Assembly: GCA_032158295.1 (NCBI GenBank)
Contig: CM063254.1
Location: forward strand, 124,001-188,000
Source: Pycnopodia helianthoides
Lineage: Eukaryota > Echinodermata > Asteroidea > Forcipulatida > Asteriidae
Direction: 5' to 3'
DNA: 64,000 bases
The translations under genes and the position numbers were made by a program. The notes below the pieces were generated by a model that was given only the letters and a program-made list of their open reading frames with translations, did not search any database and was not told the DNA's origin. The stretch's first letter is position 1. Every line of letters begins with the position of its first letter. Positions 32,401 to 41,902 of this stretch are shown here, piece by piece.

Positions 32401-35231
32401 AAATTAAAATCCATCAAAAGTTTAAGAACTCGATCTAGTCTCCCGATTCCTAATCTACTCCGTGGCAGTTTTGATAGAAGCAGGAGAGTTCTTGTAAGAA
32501 CAATCTACACAGAAAAGTAGACACTATCACATATTGTAACTGCAAACCGAGTATACATGTACATCAAAAACAATTCTTTCATTTTTTATTTATTTATTTT
32601 TTTAGGGGGGGAGAACAAAAATTATAATACATCCTAATAAAGAAGCGAATAGAATAAATTAACCTAGATTTACAGGTAATTGAAATTATCTGATATTTGG
32701 CCTTCAGAAAAAAGTAGGACAATTTTATTGATTACAAGGACTTTAGAACTTCACAGGTTTTTATCAGACTATTTTATAACAGTTTTGCTGAATTTTCTGA
32801 GGGTGAAAGTATCAAAAATCAGACTTAACTTGGCAGAATATCATGTCTGATAATAATAAAAAAATTGAAATCAGAAGAAAGCCTGCAGCCTAAACATTTC
32901 CTTTAAAATATCATGATCCTGGCGATCAACGTACACTTCTTAGACACCACTTTGAGATCAATAGTACCTGGCAGTGTTTGCACTTCCAGCATAATAACAA
33001 TAGTTGCATGTTTCATATGCTAACAGGAAGTACATAAACAATACACATAAATTGACAAGGAAATAAGCGATGCTATGCGCAGGTTTGGCTGTCACCCAAA
33101 ACCAATACCTGAAACAAGGGAAGTACGTGGGTGTTTTGGTTTTCGGTGTTGGATTTGGTGGGTTTTTCTTTGGTTTTTTTGGGGGGGGGTGTTCCTTTTT
33201 CTTCTTCTTTCTTTCTTTTAGGGAAAGAAAACAAAAGAAAACCATGACTTTTTTAAAGATTTTTTTTAAAGAATCTGTAAGTCTATGGGAAACTTTTGAA
33301 GGGGCACCAAGGCCAAGACCAGGGCAATTTAGCAAAAAAGCATGTAATTTTGCTTGCCAGAATAAGGTTACCAGCCAAAATGCCATATCACATGTACCAT
33401 CTATGACTAGTATCCTCTTTATTTTTTGCTAAGCAGAAAATTGTTTGTCAAAATTTTGTGCTGAGCATCTCTATGAAATTGGGCCCAGAGGTATGGGAGA
33501 CATTAGCCCTTTCTATGAAACATGCTAATAACATTAGACACTATTGGTTGGCAAGCGCCACAGAGTTGGGCAGATGCACAAATATGTCATGCCACCATCA
33601 ACCCCATACAACAAGTAGTGACGTTAAAGCCCATACACGACGTGCAAATTTACAATTTTCATGAGAAAGGTATATTTGTTATGATGCAGATTGTAACATA
33701 CCAGGAAGGAATGGGATCATTCGCTGGGTCGGATTTCTAGCTCCTGCTTCCTCCGGAAACAAACTCAGCAACTTTACCTAAATAAAATAACACAGATTGT
33801 ATTTTGTTTTTTGTTTGAATGGTCATTCAGACACAATCATTGCTTTACAATTACATGCCCAGCATGTTCATGTGAATAAAGGCCTACTGACCTACACAAG
33901 GTTTTAGCCAGGATTTAGTAAAAGAGTGTCCAAATTTGCACATTTGCTGATTGCGCAGCAGCACCTTGAAGTTGTAAATCCATGGTGTTACATACAAAAT
34001 CGGTCTCATAATTCAAAAAACGCAAAAAACATGTATTGAAATGTTTCTGTTTATTCAAGCGCCTTGAGTACCTAATAGCCTCCATGCTTATACAGTAGGT
34101 AGATACATGCGCTTATAAGACTACTTTATTATATATTATAGTAATTTGTATTGTGACATCACACTTTGCTTACAGGTTAAAATTGAGACACGTTTAAGAT
34201 CAATCTTAGCTCTTTGTGAAATCGGCCCCTGGCCTGCAGTACTTTGGTTCAAGTACATAAATAAATTGATATTATTTGGTTTTACCCATACACCATTGTG
34301 TTTAAAGCGCTGTATGCTCAGTACTTTTTCCGAGTTCTGTGAAAAAAAAACCAACAGGCATACTACTTGGGGGAGATTTGAACCCATGACCTTTGCCATT
34401 CTACAGCAGATGCCTTACCACTAGACCACTAAGATTGCCAGGTAGCTAGAGGCAGTTTCAATCTTATATTTTTTAATTACTCCCGAGTAATATGTCTGTG
34501 GATTTTTTTTTTCCCAAGATTCGAGAAAGCACCGAGTATACAGTGCTTAACACACATCGGTATATATATCCAGGGTAAAACCAAATAATATTGTTTATCC
34601 CTGATGCAAATTAACATTTATTAAAGAAATAAATGGATTGCTTCCTTACCTGAAAGTCAAAGAATTTACTGTAGCGTCTGTAGATGACGTTTACAGACCC
34701 ATCTGACCATGAAACGTGTATAACATACACCTGTCACAATCAAATAAAAGCCATTTTAAATCTTCAAATACATATGATGTATCCATGGTAAATGAAAAAA
34801 ACAATAATTAAACACAGTCCTATAAATTAATTACTTTTATTCTTTTCTTCTTTTACATTATTTTAGGCAAAATATTAATATGAAGGGCACCATAATGTGA
34901 AATATGATCTTGCCCATTTTAAAAATGAAAAAATAAATGTCTACATAATCAGGCTGATGCTTCACGGAGGCAAAGGAGGCAATCGCTTCTGTTGCCCCAG
35001 GTCATTGCCTTGGTGCCCCTTGAAACGTTCAAATGAAAATTAAAAATTTTAATCATAGAGGTGCCCTTTTCAAAGAGGAAAACGCCTTGGTGCTCTTTCC
35101 TTTTAAAGAACAGAGCATTAGGCCTGTATAATTATGTCTGAAAATGGAAGGAAACTTACATAATGTTTGGAGGGAAATTTCCTTTTTTGAATATCGGAAA
35201 TGGTGGCATCTTGGACAGTTCGTTTGCCCAT
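19226..35231 (-). CDS. SH3PXD2: SH3 and PX domain adaptor (Tks4/Tks5-type), complete, 604 residues
   Basis: Coding exons in order are 35160-35231, 34650-34730, 33702-33777, 31244-31320, 30234-30328, 29060-29082, 28154-28285, 27153-27257, 25932-26049, 23971-24128, 23264-23313, 20292-20426 and 19226-19918 (stop at 19226-19228). Lengths total 1,815 nt with matching phases at all 12 junctions. Order of domains: PX (residues about 5-130), SH3-1, SH3-2, SH3-3, proline-rich linker, SH3-4 at the extreme C-terminus. Tks proteins are Src-substrate scaffolds that bind phosphoinositides by the PX domain, organise podosomes and support NADPH-oxidase activity. Four SH3 domains resemble Tks4 (SH3PXD2B), not five as in Tks5, but the protein is much shorter than vertebrate Tks4. 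It is probably the single pre-duplication ortholog. The start [20 protein letters not shown] aligns with the family N-terminus (VQDATxxDxxKRxxPSKHYVY). Confidence 0.93.
20601..20728. mobile_element. Short palindromic MITE, about 128 bp
   Basis: AATAGACACAATCGGC at the left is inverted at the right (GCGGATTGTGTCTATT), with partly paired inner arms (AGTCACGTGACT / AAGTGACTACGG). Non-coding, in an SH3PXD2-like intron. Confidence 0.65.
21410..21750. repeat. tRNA-like SINE remnant
   Basis: TGGCTGAGTCATTAAGGTTTGG then GATTCGAATACCAGTCATGA is a degenerate tRNA-like head. TTGAGAGAGACACTTAACTA follows, like the tails at 58860-58920. It lies in the SH3PXD2-like intron between 20427 and 23263. At 21770-21925, GGTCTATAGAC occurs near both ends of a further inverted segment. 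Confidence 0.5.
22124..22382. mobile_element. Fold-back element of the GGGCCCAATTTCAT family
   Basis: It starts GGGCCCAATTGTATAAAGCTG and ends TCTTATGAAATTGGGCCC. Internal GCTTAC/GTAAGC words pair. See 41334-41579 for the best copy. Confidence 0.7.
23264..23313 (-). CDS. SH3PXD2: 50-nt linker exon with a PxxPRR motif
   Basis: A short exon (acceptor TGTCTCAG, donor AGG|GTAAGT) encodes [16 protein letters not shown], a class-type SH3 ligand sequence. Its length is not a multiple of three, so its inclusion is tied to the 23970 donor of the previous exon. Confidence 0.75.
23971..26049 (-). CDS. SH3PXD2: SH3-2 exons of the SH3PXD2-like gene
   Basis: Exons 25932-26049 and 23971-24128 encode [39 protein letters not shown] and [10 protein letters not shown] chose the donor at 23970 (AAAAT|GTAAGC) over GCAGAG|GTGGGA at 23983 because only it keeps the next 50-nt exon in the frame that yields [11 protein letters not shown]. 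Both donors may be usable, but the upstream one would shift the frame. Confidence 0.88.
24229..24455. mobile_element. MITE, second copy of the 18205-18575 family
   Basis: GCCATTTGCGAGTTAGATTTG at the left is inverted near 24440 (CAAATCTAACATGCATATGGC). ATAAGCCAT / ATGGCTTAT lie at the outer edges. Confidence 0.8.
24655..25150. repeat. Imperfect tandem duplication, three units
   Basis: GTGACCATGAGCTAGGTTAA occurs at about 24872 and 25035, and in diverged form at about 24658; each is followed by TGTCCTATCAATTACATTGG and GATAGAATTTTGCAAATA. The last two units (163 bp apart) are almost identical, so the latest duplication is recent. Confidence 0.8.
25310..25690. repeat. Inverted pair of tRNA-like SINE halves
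   Basis: A minus-strand half (25361-25425, GCGCTCTACCATCTGAGCTA) faces a plus-strand half (25588-25660, TTAGATAGCTCATTTGGCAG, GGTTCAAATCCCGC). The inner flanks CTATTTTTTCAGTATCTTTG and CAAAGGTACTGACAAAATAG are complementary. Same family as 4600-4920. Confidence 0.8.
26090..26545. mobile_element. MITE-like element with GTTCAGACA ends
   Basis: GTTCAGACACAGTACTGAAG at the left pairs with the right end ACTTTAGTCACTGTCTGAAC. Further internal words (GGGTTTAACTTTG, TGTCTGAACG) recur in both arms. Non-coding. Confidence 0.65.
26640..27100. other. A-rich low-complexity intron sequence
   Basis: Strings such as AACAAACAAACAACC and ACAAAACAACAACAAAC dominate. No gene is seen. Confidence 0.6.
27153..28285 (-). 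CDS. SH3PXD2: SH3-1 exons of the SH3PXD2-like gene
   Basis: Exons 28154-28285 and 27153-27257 join in phase 1 to give an SH3 with ALYDY-like [36 protein letters not shown] and GWAPGTFL. The Trp pair and the Pro of the peptide groove are intact. An acidic tail ([14 protein letters not shown]) follows. Confidence 0.92.
27400..27840. repeat. Partial copy of the 15664-16056 MITE family
   Basis: It shares TACACGTGGTATAAGATGGT and GGAAAACTTCCCTTGAAATA with 16160-16220, and GAGGCATTGCATGGTGAGGT (about 27779) with about 16094. The open frame over 27786-28349 is partly antisense to SH3PXD2-like coding exon 28154-28285 and is not taken as a gene. Confidence 0.55.
28360..28740 (+). repeat. SINE with conserved central domain, plus-strand copy
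   Basis: The order TGGCCAAGCGCACTGGACAC, AGAGTGTGGGTTCGAGTTCC, AAGAACCCAGTTACACTTAT and GGTGTTTCTGGCAGTGGCTG is the reverse of the 6930 copy. The head is a long-variable-arm (Leu/Ser-like) tRNA relic. Confidence 0.7.
29060..29082 (-). CDS. SH3PXD2: 23-nt microexon between PX and SH3-1
   Basis: The acceptor CTTTTGCAG and donor G|GTGAGT flank TTCTCAGAAG...GGAACTG, 23 nt. It is needed to restore frame: the previous exon ends in phase 2 (AG), and the next begins with AG and completes a Glu codon. It encodes roughly SSQKKFGT(E) in the linker before the first SH3. Skipping it would shift the frame. Confidence 0.8.
29238..29430. mobile_element. Fold-back element of the GGGCCCAATTTCAT family
   Basis: GACCCAATTGCATAGAGCTGC at the left and AGCTCTATGAAATTGGGCCC at the right are inverted. 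GCTTAAG words are near both ends. At 29550-29690 another inverted pair (TATTGGTTGGCAAA / TTTGCCAACCAATA) marks a separate small element. Confidence 0.75.
30234..35231 (-). CDS. SH3PXD2: PX domain exons of the SH3PXD2-like gene
   Basis: Five exons build the PX domain. The phosphoinositide-binding RRYSKFFD motif is in 34650-34730 ([12 protein letters not shown]). [13 protein letters not shown], which carries the PxxP-type loop, spans 33702-33777 into 31244-31320. [20 protein letters not shown] then ECDEVTQF spans 31244-31320 into 30234-30328. These match Tks4/Tks5 and p47phox-type PX domains. The RRY arginine expected to contact 3-phosphoinositides is present. Confidence 0.92.
30480..30790. repeat. 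tRNA-like SINE remnant and adjacent G-rich tract
   Basis: GTGGGTTTGAATCCCGGCCT is a B-box-like word, followed by GGATGGGATTTAAAGCCGTA as in the conserved-domain SINEs. From 30790 to 30950 lies sequence with runs of 7-9 G (GGGGGGGG), otherwise featureless. Confidence 0.5.
31321..33701. other. Intron of the SH3PXD2-like gene with scattered repeats
   Basis: It contains a half copy of the paired tRNA-like SINE (about 32213-32400), a doubled AGGCATGTCAGGAAGTCC at 32026-32052, a T/G-rich stretch at 33120-33240, and right halves of the GGCCAAGACCAGGGCAATTT and GAAATTGGGCCCAG families (33290-33490). No further exon is seen. Confidence 0.5.
34300..34610 (-). repeat. tRNA-derived SINE, second family, minus copy
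   Basis: On the minus strand, GGTCTAGTGGTAAGGCATCT and GGTCATGGGTTCAAATCTCC form the tRNA-like head. Tails with AGTACTG and TAAACACAATGGTGTATGGG follow. Same family as 5287-5672. Confidence 0.7.
34960..35135. repeat. Copy of the GGTGCCCCTT repeat family
   Basis: TTGCCTTGGTGCCCCTTGAA and GGTGCCCTTTTCAAAG match 1490-1560. It lies just after the first coding exon (transcript sense) of the SH3PXD2-like gene. Confidence 0.5.
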
Positions 35232-35589
35232 AATGACGTTTCAGACACCTCACATATACAGAGGGGATGGGTCAATGACTTAGATCATTCCTTTGCTGAG
35301 ACCGGGAGTTGATCTGCTGAAAACAATGAAGGACAATGGGTTAGTTACTCAGTGATTATAATAATTTGGGGAATAATCATCCTTACTTGCAGCTGTGAAG
35401 CTGAATTGGGAAGGACACAGCTACATGTTCGAGCAGAGGGCATGGGAGGGCGCCTTCGACAACCAGCCACATCAACCCAATATGACAAAGGAGCACAGCC
35501 AGAGATCGAAAGTGTTGATTTTTCTGGAGGGAGGAAAACAGGGCCTGGAGAAAAACCCTTGTGGCATATGAGAGAAGCAATGCACAACT

Positions 35590-35690
35590 CTACTCACATA
35601 TATATGGCCTTAGCCGGGAATCGAACCAGGGCCACATTGGTAAGAGGCAAGTGCTTTACCCACTAAGCCACCAATGCCACCATCAGACAA
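35590..35690 (-). repeat. tRNA-like SINE fragment
   Basis: On the minus strand, GGTGGCTTAGTGGGTAAAGC and CCTGGTTCGATTCCCGG resemble an A and B box. The sequence upstream (35390-35580) has no recognisable gene. It lies 5' of the SH3PXD2-like start. Confidence 0.5.
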
Positions 35691-36404
35691 ACAGGTTGGA
35701 AGTTTACAATCATCACAACTATTAACACTGTTAAATGCAAATTTGAGCAGAAACCCACTCCAAGTTGTTAACGTTATAATTTAAAACTTGCAAAGGTTTC
35801 TACTTCTTTTTTTTACCGCCAATGGTAAAATCATCCAAATATTTTTGCTGGCAGATTGTAAAGTGCCCTCTTGACGAATACATGAGTAGCCGACATTACA
35901 CAATTTATCGCCCACATCCTGGGAGCCGAGGATAATAAAAAGTCAATATTTTACAATTTCTTTTACAAATTTCTACATCTGAGATAAAGTAGACCCAGTA
36001 TTTAATTGCCAGTATAATAACTGGGTCGTACTTGCCAAACCATCAAAGTTAAAACTTCAAATGTAGAGGGGTACAGAGCCCCAGTTACTGGGTCGGATAA
36101 AATCTGACTACCACTTTTTCATTCATTATGATGACCAAGCATATTAATTTTATCTTATTTACCCTGAGAAGTGAAACAATCAAGTGAAAGGTGGCAGTTA
36201 GATTAAACATCTTTCCACAAAATTTTCTTGCTTGCATGCTCAACAAAAGGGGTTTTAATTTGGATTAATAATATCAAATTATAATAGAACTACATTTGTA
36301 ATTAGCTCATTTCAAGCATGTGACAATTTTACAAACAGAGAAAAGAAAATCACAAGCATTATAATAAGAGTTATATGGTGTTCTATTCAGGACACTTGAC
36401 AAAG

Positions 36405-36575
36405 TATGTTGTCCACCACGATAGAACTTAGGTGTGTTGTCCGTCAATTGAAGGGTTGTCCGTCGCGACGGAGTACACTTCTAAGTTCTATCGAGACACT
36501 TCTATTGCGACGGACAACACACCTACCGCAACGAACAACACACCTACCGCGACGGACAACACACTTCTGTCAATG
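36405..36575. repeat. Cluster of short direct and inverted repeats (GACGGACAACACACCTACCG type)
   Basis: CGGACAACACACCTACCG-like units recur at about 36521, 36536 and 36552. Inverted words (GTGTGTTGTCCG.C, GATAGAACTTAGG / CTAAGTTCTATCG) precede them at 36415-36490, so the whole can fold back. Non-coding. Confidence 0.65.
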
Positions 36576-37878
36576 TCTTGAATTAATAGAAGTAGAACAC
36601 CATTGCATGATAGGGCAAACTTTCCGCAGGATGCCACCACTCTATCTCCAAAAATTTTGATGCAATAAAACCGCCTAAATTCTTACCTATCCCGAAGGGG
36701 TCACCGAAGATGTACAGCAAAAAAAAGGGCAGAATTTAACAATTCTAAAGGTATCAAAAAATGTTCCAAAATCGCAAGTCAAATCACCTTTCAGCGAGAT
36801 GAAAATAAACGCCATGTTGTTGTCATTTGCTGTGTGTGTGTCAAGCAGTTTGTCATTCATCAGTTTATGCAAAGCATTGGACAATCACAGCTGATTTTAG
36901 TATTCATCAAAATTACATACTCATTATGACCTTTAGTAAACCAGGTTATGGGAGAAACATGTAGGACAAACAAACCAATCTTGTGTCAACGCCGCATAGC
37001 CGTGTGGGTTAAGGCTATGCTCTCTTGTGTTAATAAATTGTTCTCTCTGTACAGGTTCGAATCTCGGTAAGGACGTCATTGCATTATGTGATTGATTACT
37101 AACGTTCCATTCCTTCCAGCAAATAAGGTACAGGTAGATACATGGAGACTGGGTGAAGAGGGGAGAGAAATAGAGAAGAAGAGAGTGTGGGAATAAGCGC
37201 GATTTAATTTTTCCCACCAAAATTTTAGGATTTTCGCAAAATTTTTTTTTTTAAACCGGTCCCCTATGAAAAATATTTATTTTACAATTTTGAAACTCAC
37301 CCTAATCGATTAAATACATCCTCTAGTGTAAGAAAATTAAAAAGAAAAAAAAGAAAAAAAACGTAAATTTTTCCCATCCATGATATTGATAGCACTAGCA
37401 GTAGCAGTACAGTGTAACTACAATAGTCTTTGACTGCAACTGCAAACTATGTATGTAGCCCTGGTGGTAGGACGTCAGTATCCGTTAAGTCCAACCTGGG
37501 GCTAACTATTTACATGTATGGATGGTGCATTTTGTATTGTAGTAAGTAGTTGTGTAGTGTGCCTAAAATTGGTAACCAAGCACAAGGATTGTTAAAAAAT
37601 AAAAATAATGCCCACAGCCGTCTTCTTTCGTATCTGCTGATTGAAAATTGAATGGTAGTTTGACTTACATTTTTTGCTGAAGAAAAGTTTTAAAGCTGGA
37701 TTTTTACACCAAATAACATGACAACACTCATCCTGTGCAAAGCATTGCAGACACGGGAACGACCTCGATAGATATCGCAATATACAATCTTTTTAATGGC
37801 TCACTTTGCGGTAATTCCACTTTGCTTGGCATGGAAGGACGCACTCAGTCACAACACGGAGACAGAACTCAGCACTTA

Positions 37879-37935
37879 CCCCGGCAGCTCATGACATGAC
37901 ACTGCACAACACTTTACTTCCGCGTCTTATGCAAT
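37879..37935 (-). promoter_or_regulatory. Possible 5' noncoding exon / promoter of the SH3PXD2-like gene
   Basis: A strong donor (CCGGG|GTAAGTGC, minus strand, at 37878) follows GC-richer sequence about 2.6 kb upstream of the ATG. It would splice to an acceptor near 35298. Placement is inference from splice-site quality only. Confidence 0.25.
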
Positions 37936-38477
37936 GTTCTGACACAATGGCTTTTTAATGATCATCAACTTGTACAAGTTGTAAGCTGCAAGCTAATTGG
38001 CTTATTTTATCAACGACAATGATCGTGATGAAGCTCTCAACCAATCAAACTTTTTCATAGGACCATCTCATCTCATCCTAAAGCACGAGAGGGCGTGCTC
38101 ACTAAACATTGGTGAAGGGGAATTCCCACGCCCCGCATAACTAACAAAATCTGATATCTGGTAGCAGTGGTAAGTTTTTTGCCTTGATTTTGGGGACTCC
38201 TCAGGATCTTTCTTAAGGTAAAGTTGATTCTTACACTAAAGGAAAGTGATATTTTAATTTTGTATATAACGAAAGGGATATATGAGTGGGTTTTGGAAGA
38301 GTAATTTTGCATCCAATTTACTAATATTGTAATAAGGTTTTTGTATTTTGTTGGTTGTGTTTAGGTATAAACGCGAACAGACGTATGAAGCCCAATTCCT
38401 CGCTTTTTTCTATGGCACAACCATGCACGTTTATTACTTGGTTGGGTTCTTCCATGGTGAAAGGGGGGAGTGTTCAT

Positions 38478-38597
38478 CACCCTAACCCTAACCCTACCCC
38501 TACACCTAACCCTTCCCCTAGCCCTACCCCTCACCCTACCCCTCACCCTACCCCTCACCCTACCCCCTAACTGCTAACCCTACCCCAACCCTACTCC
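38478..38597. repeat. Degenerate telomere-like C-rich array
   Basis: CCCTAACCCTAACCCTACCC opens about 120 bp of CCCTAA, CCCCTA and CCCTCA variants, including three CACCCTACCCCT units. The animal telomere repeat TTAGGG is the reverse complement. The array ends about 12 bp before the large palindrome. Confidence 0.8.
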
Positions 38598-38608
38598 TAG
38601 AATTATGA

Positions 38609-39995
38609 GGTCCCAACTTGAGTGTTACAGTTGAGGCATCCCAACTATAGTTGGGATTGCCCAAAAAACTCTACAGTACAGGCTGTACTGTACAGGATTG
38701 CCTCCGCAAAAGTGATAACAGTAATCGATTGTGGCATTCCTGGGGACTTTCACATGAGGGCGTGAAGCTCCCCCTCCTCAACTTGTTCATTATGTGGGTT
38801 GTGAGCCAAGTTTTGGCTTTAGAATGGATGACAGTGAATTTTGTCATGTGGTTTTGTTGTTTTAATAAAATACCTTTGTGGCCAACCTTTCCATAAAAAA
38901 ACCTAAAGTAAAAAGACGGTCACATAAAGAACATATTCAACCTTATTCACCCTGAAAAAGGGGTAGGGGTTGGGGTACTCCTAGAATAATGAGGTTCCAT
39001 GAACCTCATAGAGGTCCATGTACAAACTACAATACAAAACTTTTTTCATTTACGTTTCTGCACCTGGAGTTCTCATTTGAAATCGGATCTCGCCAAAATT
39101 AGGCTCTACGTGTTCCTTGGAATCTCATTGAGCGTTGCATGGGTCAAGAAAATCCACTCCGCAAATTTAAAATTGTTAAAAAGCAATAAATTCTTACCTT
39201 CATTCCCAGTCCTCTTCAAACAGTGTGAGTGTTATAACAAATATGGCGCTTGCTGCGCTCGCAAAGGTCTACCGAACAAACTGGTACTCCGCGCGCAGCA
39301 ACGCTGGTCCCGGCAACTGTAGGTTGGTTTTGTACACACATCATGTGACTCCAGCGCCATATTTGTTATAACACTCACACTGTTTGAAGAGGACTGGGAA
39401 TGACGGTAAGAATTTATTGCTTTTTAACATTTTTAAATTTGCGGAGTGGATTTTCTTGACCCATGCAACGCTCAATGAGATTCCAAGGAACACGTAGAGC
39501 CTAATTTTGGCGAGATCCGATTTCAAATGAGAACTCCAGGTGCAGAAACGTAAATGAAAAAAAGTTTTGTATTGTAGTTTGTACATGGACCTCTATGAGG
39601 TTCATGGAACCTCATTATTCTAGGAGTACCCCAACCCCTACCCCTTTTTCAGGGTGAATAAGGTTGAATATGTTCTTTATGTGACCGTCTTTTTACTTTA
39701 GGTTTTTTTATGGAAAGGTTGGCCACAAAGGTATTTTATTAAAACAACAAAACCACATGACAAAATTCACTGTCATCCATTCTAAAGCCAAAACTTGGCT
39801 CACAACCCACATAATGAACAAGTTGAGGAGGGGGAGCTTCACGCCCTCATGTGAAAGTCCCCAGGAATGCCACAATCGATTACTGTTATCACTTTTGCGG
39901 AGGCAATCCTGTACAGTACAGCCTGTACTGTAGAGTTTTTTGGGCAATCCCAACTATAGTTGGGATGCCTCAACTGTAACACTCAAGTTGGGACC
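38609..39995. mobile_element. Giant inverted repeat / fold-back element, two 642-643-bp arms, about 102-bp loop
   Basis: The left arm 38609-39250 and right arm 39353-39995 are reverse complements. I see only two substitutions and one 1-bp indel in a T/A run by eye. The frames at 38651-38896 (+) and 39708-39953 (-) translate identically for 81 codons purely because of this symmetry. The outer ends carry the palindrome CCCAACTATAGTTGGG, repeated just outside the right arm at 40000-40016. Inner arm plus loop sequence is shared with 13475-13800. No transposase is visible, so it is a non-autonomous element or a palindromic duplication. Confidence 0.9.
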
Positions 39996-40690
39996 GGTCC
40001 CAACTATAGTTGGGACGATTGTCAAGTTGGAACGGAACACCATCGATGTAGTTTTTTGTGTTTTGGGGAGACCACTGTTTTGTAAGGTATCTAGTGCCTG
40101 CTTAAATCATATTCATATAAATTTATATAAAATAGGCCAATTGAAAGATTTTTTAAATATTTGGACATTATCTGGCATACGTATTAGGCACAAAAAAAAG
40201 GAGGCGACCTCTGAAAAGGAAGCGGGCGGGGACGCTAAACATGTTTTTTAATTTGGCCTTATGTAGGGTCTGAGTGAACACTCCAGGTGTTTTGGGGGGA
40301 CCACTGTACAAATGCCCCCTATCTACTTACCCCTATCATCTCCACAAACCTCAAGGTTGTACAAAATCTTATTTAAAACTTTTTGCCCTTCACGTTTATG
40401 CACCTACAATTCTTTTATGAAATGGAATTTCACACAGAATTTAATCGTAATCCTGTATTAAAATCGATACAAGGTAATACACTGAAGCACTCGGTTGGCT
40501 GGCCTCCCCTTCTGTTTCCATTCTGATCCCGGTAGGGGCCTATACACATTACACACTGTGATCAAAAACAATACAAGATACTATTTTATCATAATTAGTG
40601 AAAAAGTGGCAACTGGAATTGCATCCGTTCAACACAATGGTCATTTCTTTTTTACATGTAATCTTATTGTTATTTTGCTTTATAAAATAG

Positions 40691-41902
40691 ATGGATTGCG
40701 CTGATATGTACCGTTTGCAAAGCATAAAGTCTGATCTTCTGGATAACGTAGATGCAAATCATGTTATTGATTATCTTATTCAAAAAGAAGTCTTGGAGCC
40801 AGACCATGATGACCAGATCAAAGCAGAACTCACACCTAAGGTAAACAAGATGGGCTTGCGTAATTTTGACCCTCCCCCCCCCTCCCCAATCAACCCTGGC
40901 AGTCCCCTGGAAAGGAGGGTTACGACGATCATCGCAACTAGAGGTGTGTTTTTGCAGTGGTAACAAGTAACTGTTTCGGTTGTTTCGATTTTCAGTTGCA
41001 GCCAGGAAAATGCAAAAAAAAGTATGAATAATTATGTGGGTTTTTTTCATTTTGACTATAAAATAGATTGGTTATAATAGTTACAACACAGTTTGCATTA
41101 CAAAGTTCTTAATGTCGTAATGTAAAATACACACTTGACAGGGTTCTCCCCATTCACAAGCTAGCATATATCGGGCTGTACATATGCTAAATGTGGCCGA
41201 TCTGATTTATATCAAATTCACAAAAATCTGAAATAAAACCGTTTAAAAGGCTCCAGATTGCACAGTGGAGCTTTTAAAATTCAACATAAACATCAACAGG
41301 TAAAAAACTTTCCTTGGTGCCCCTAGAAAGAATCAGGGCCCAATTTCATGGAGCTGCTAAGCACAAAAATTTGCTTAGCATGAAATTTCTTCCTTGATAA
41401 AAACAGGGTTACCAACCAAATTTCCATGTGTTACATATTGCTTGTTACTGGTATTCAGCTGTTGTTTGCTTATCCTGAAAATCACGTGGAAATTTGGTTG
41501 GTTATCCTGTTTTTATCAATGAAGAAATTTCATGCTAAGCAAATTTTTGTGCTTAGCAGCTCTATGAAATTGGGCCCTGGTAGAAATTCCGCCCAATAGA
41601 GATACCCTATAAGGAAAAAGTGTCATGCCTGCTGTCAAGATCTATCCCACCATTTTTGTCACCAGCAAAAACTAGCTATTTGTAACCAATTAAAACTGCA
41701 TATAATAAAAAATCCACTCCAATTTTCCTTTCGTTTTTAAAGCAACGAACGGAGACACTGATTCAGATTCTGCCAACTACAACACCAGATGCCTTGAAGC
41801 ATCTCCGACAAGCATTGAAGGAACACCATGGCTTCATCGTGACGAAGCTTGACTCGGTCAAAGTACCTGCTACCCAAACTTACACAACAACAGCAGGAGC
41901 AG
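40691..41902 (+). CDS. CARD exons
   Basis: Exon 1 (50 codons) gives helices 1-3 (LQSIKSDLLDNVDANHVIDY, LIQKEVLEPDHDDQIKAEL), and exon 2 gives the rest (TLIQILPTTTPDALKHLRQA, LKEHHGFIVTKLDSVK). The pattern L..I...L......V.D.L...VL.....I.AE.....R...L..ILP...PDAL..L..AL fits CARDs such as those of CRADD and caspases. The short Thr/Pro linker KVPATQTYTTTAGA follows. Confidence 0.88.

Noticed and set aside
32958..33432. Overlapping 120-142-codon frames on both strands
   Set aside because: They arise from poly-G/T and A/G-rich low-complexity sequence plus a MITE fragment; no splice context.
38478..38597. True telomere or chromosome end
   Set aside because: The repeats are degenerate, only about 120 bp long and internal, with unique genes on both sides; at most an interstitial telomere-like array.
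38651..39953. Two identical 81-codon frames on opposite strands
   Set aside because: They are the same sequence in the two arms of the palindrome; identity comes from the inverted repeat and there is no other coding evidence.
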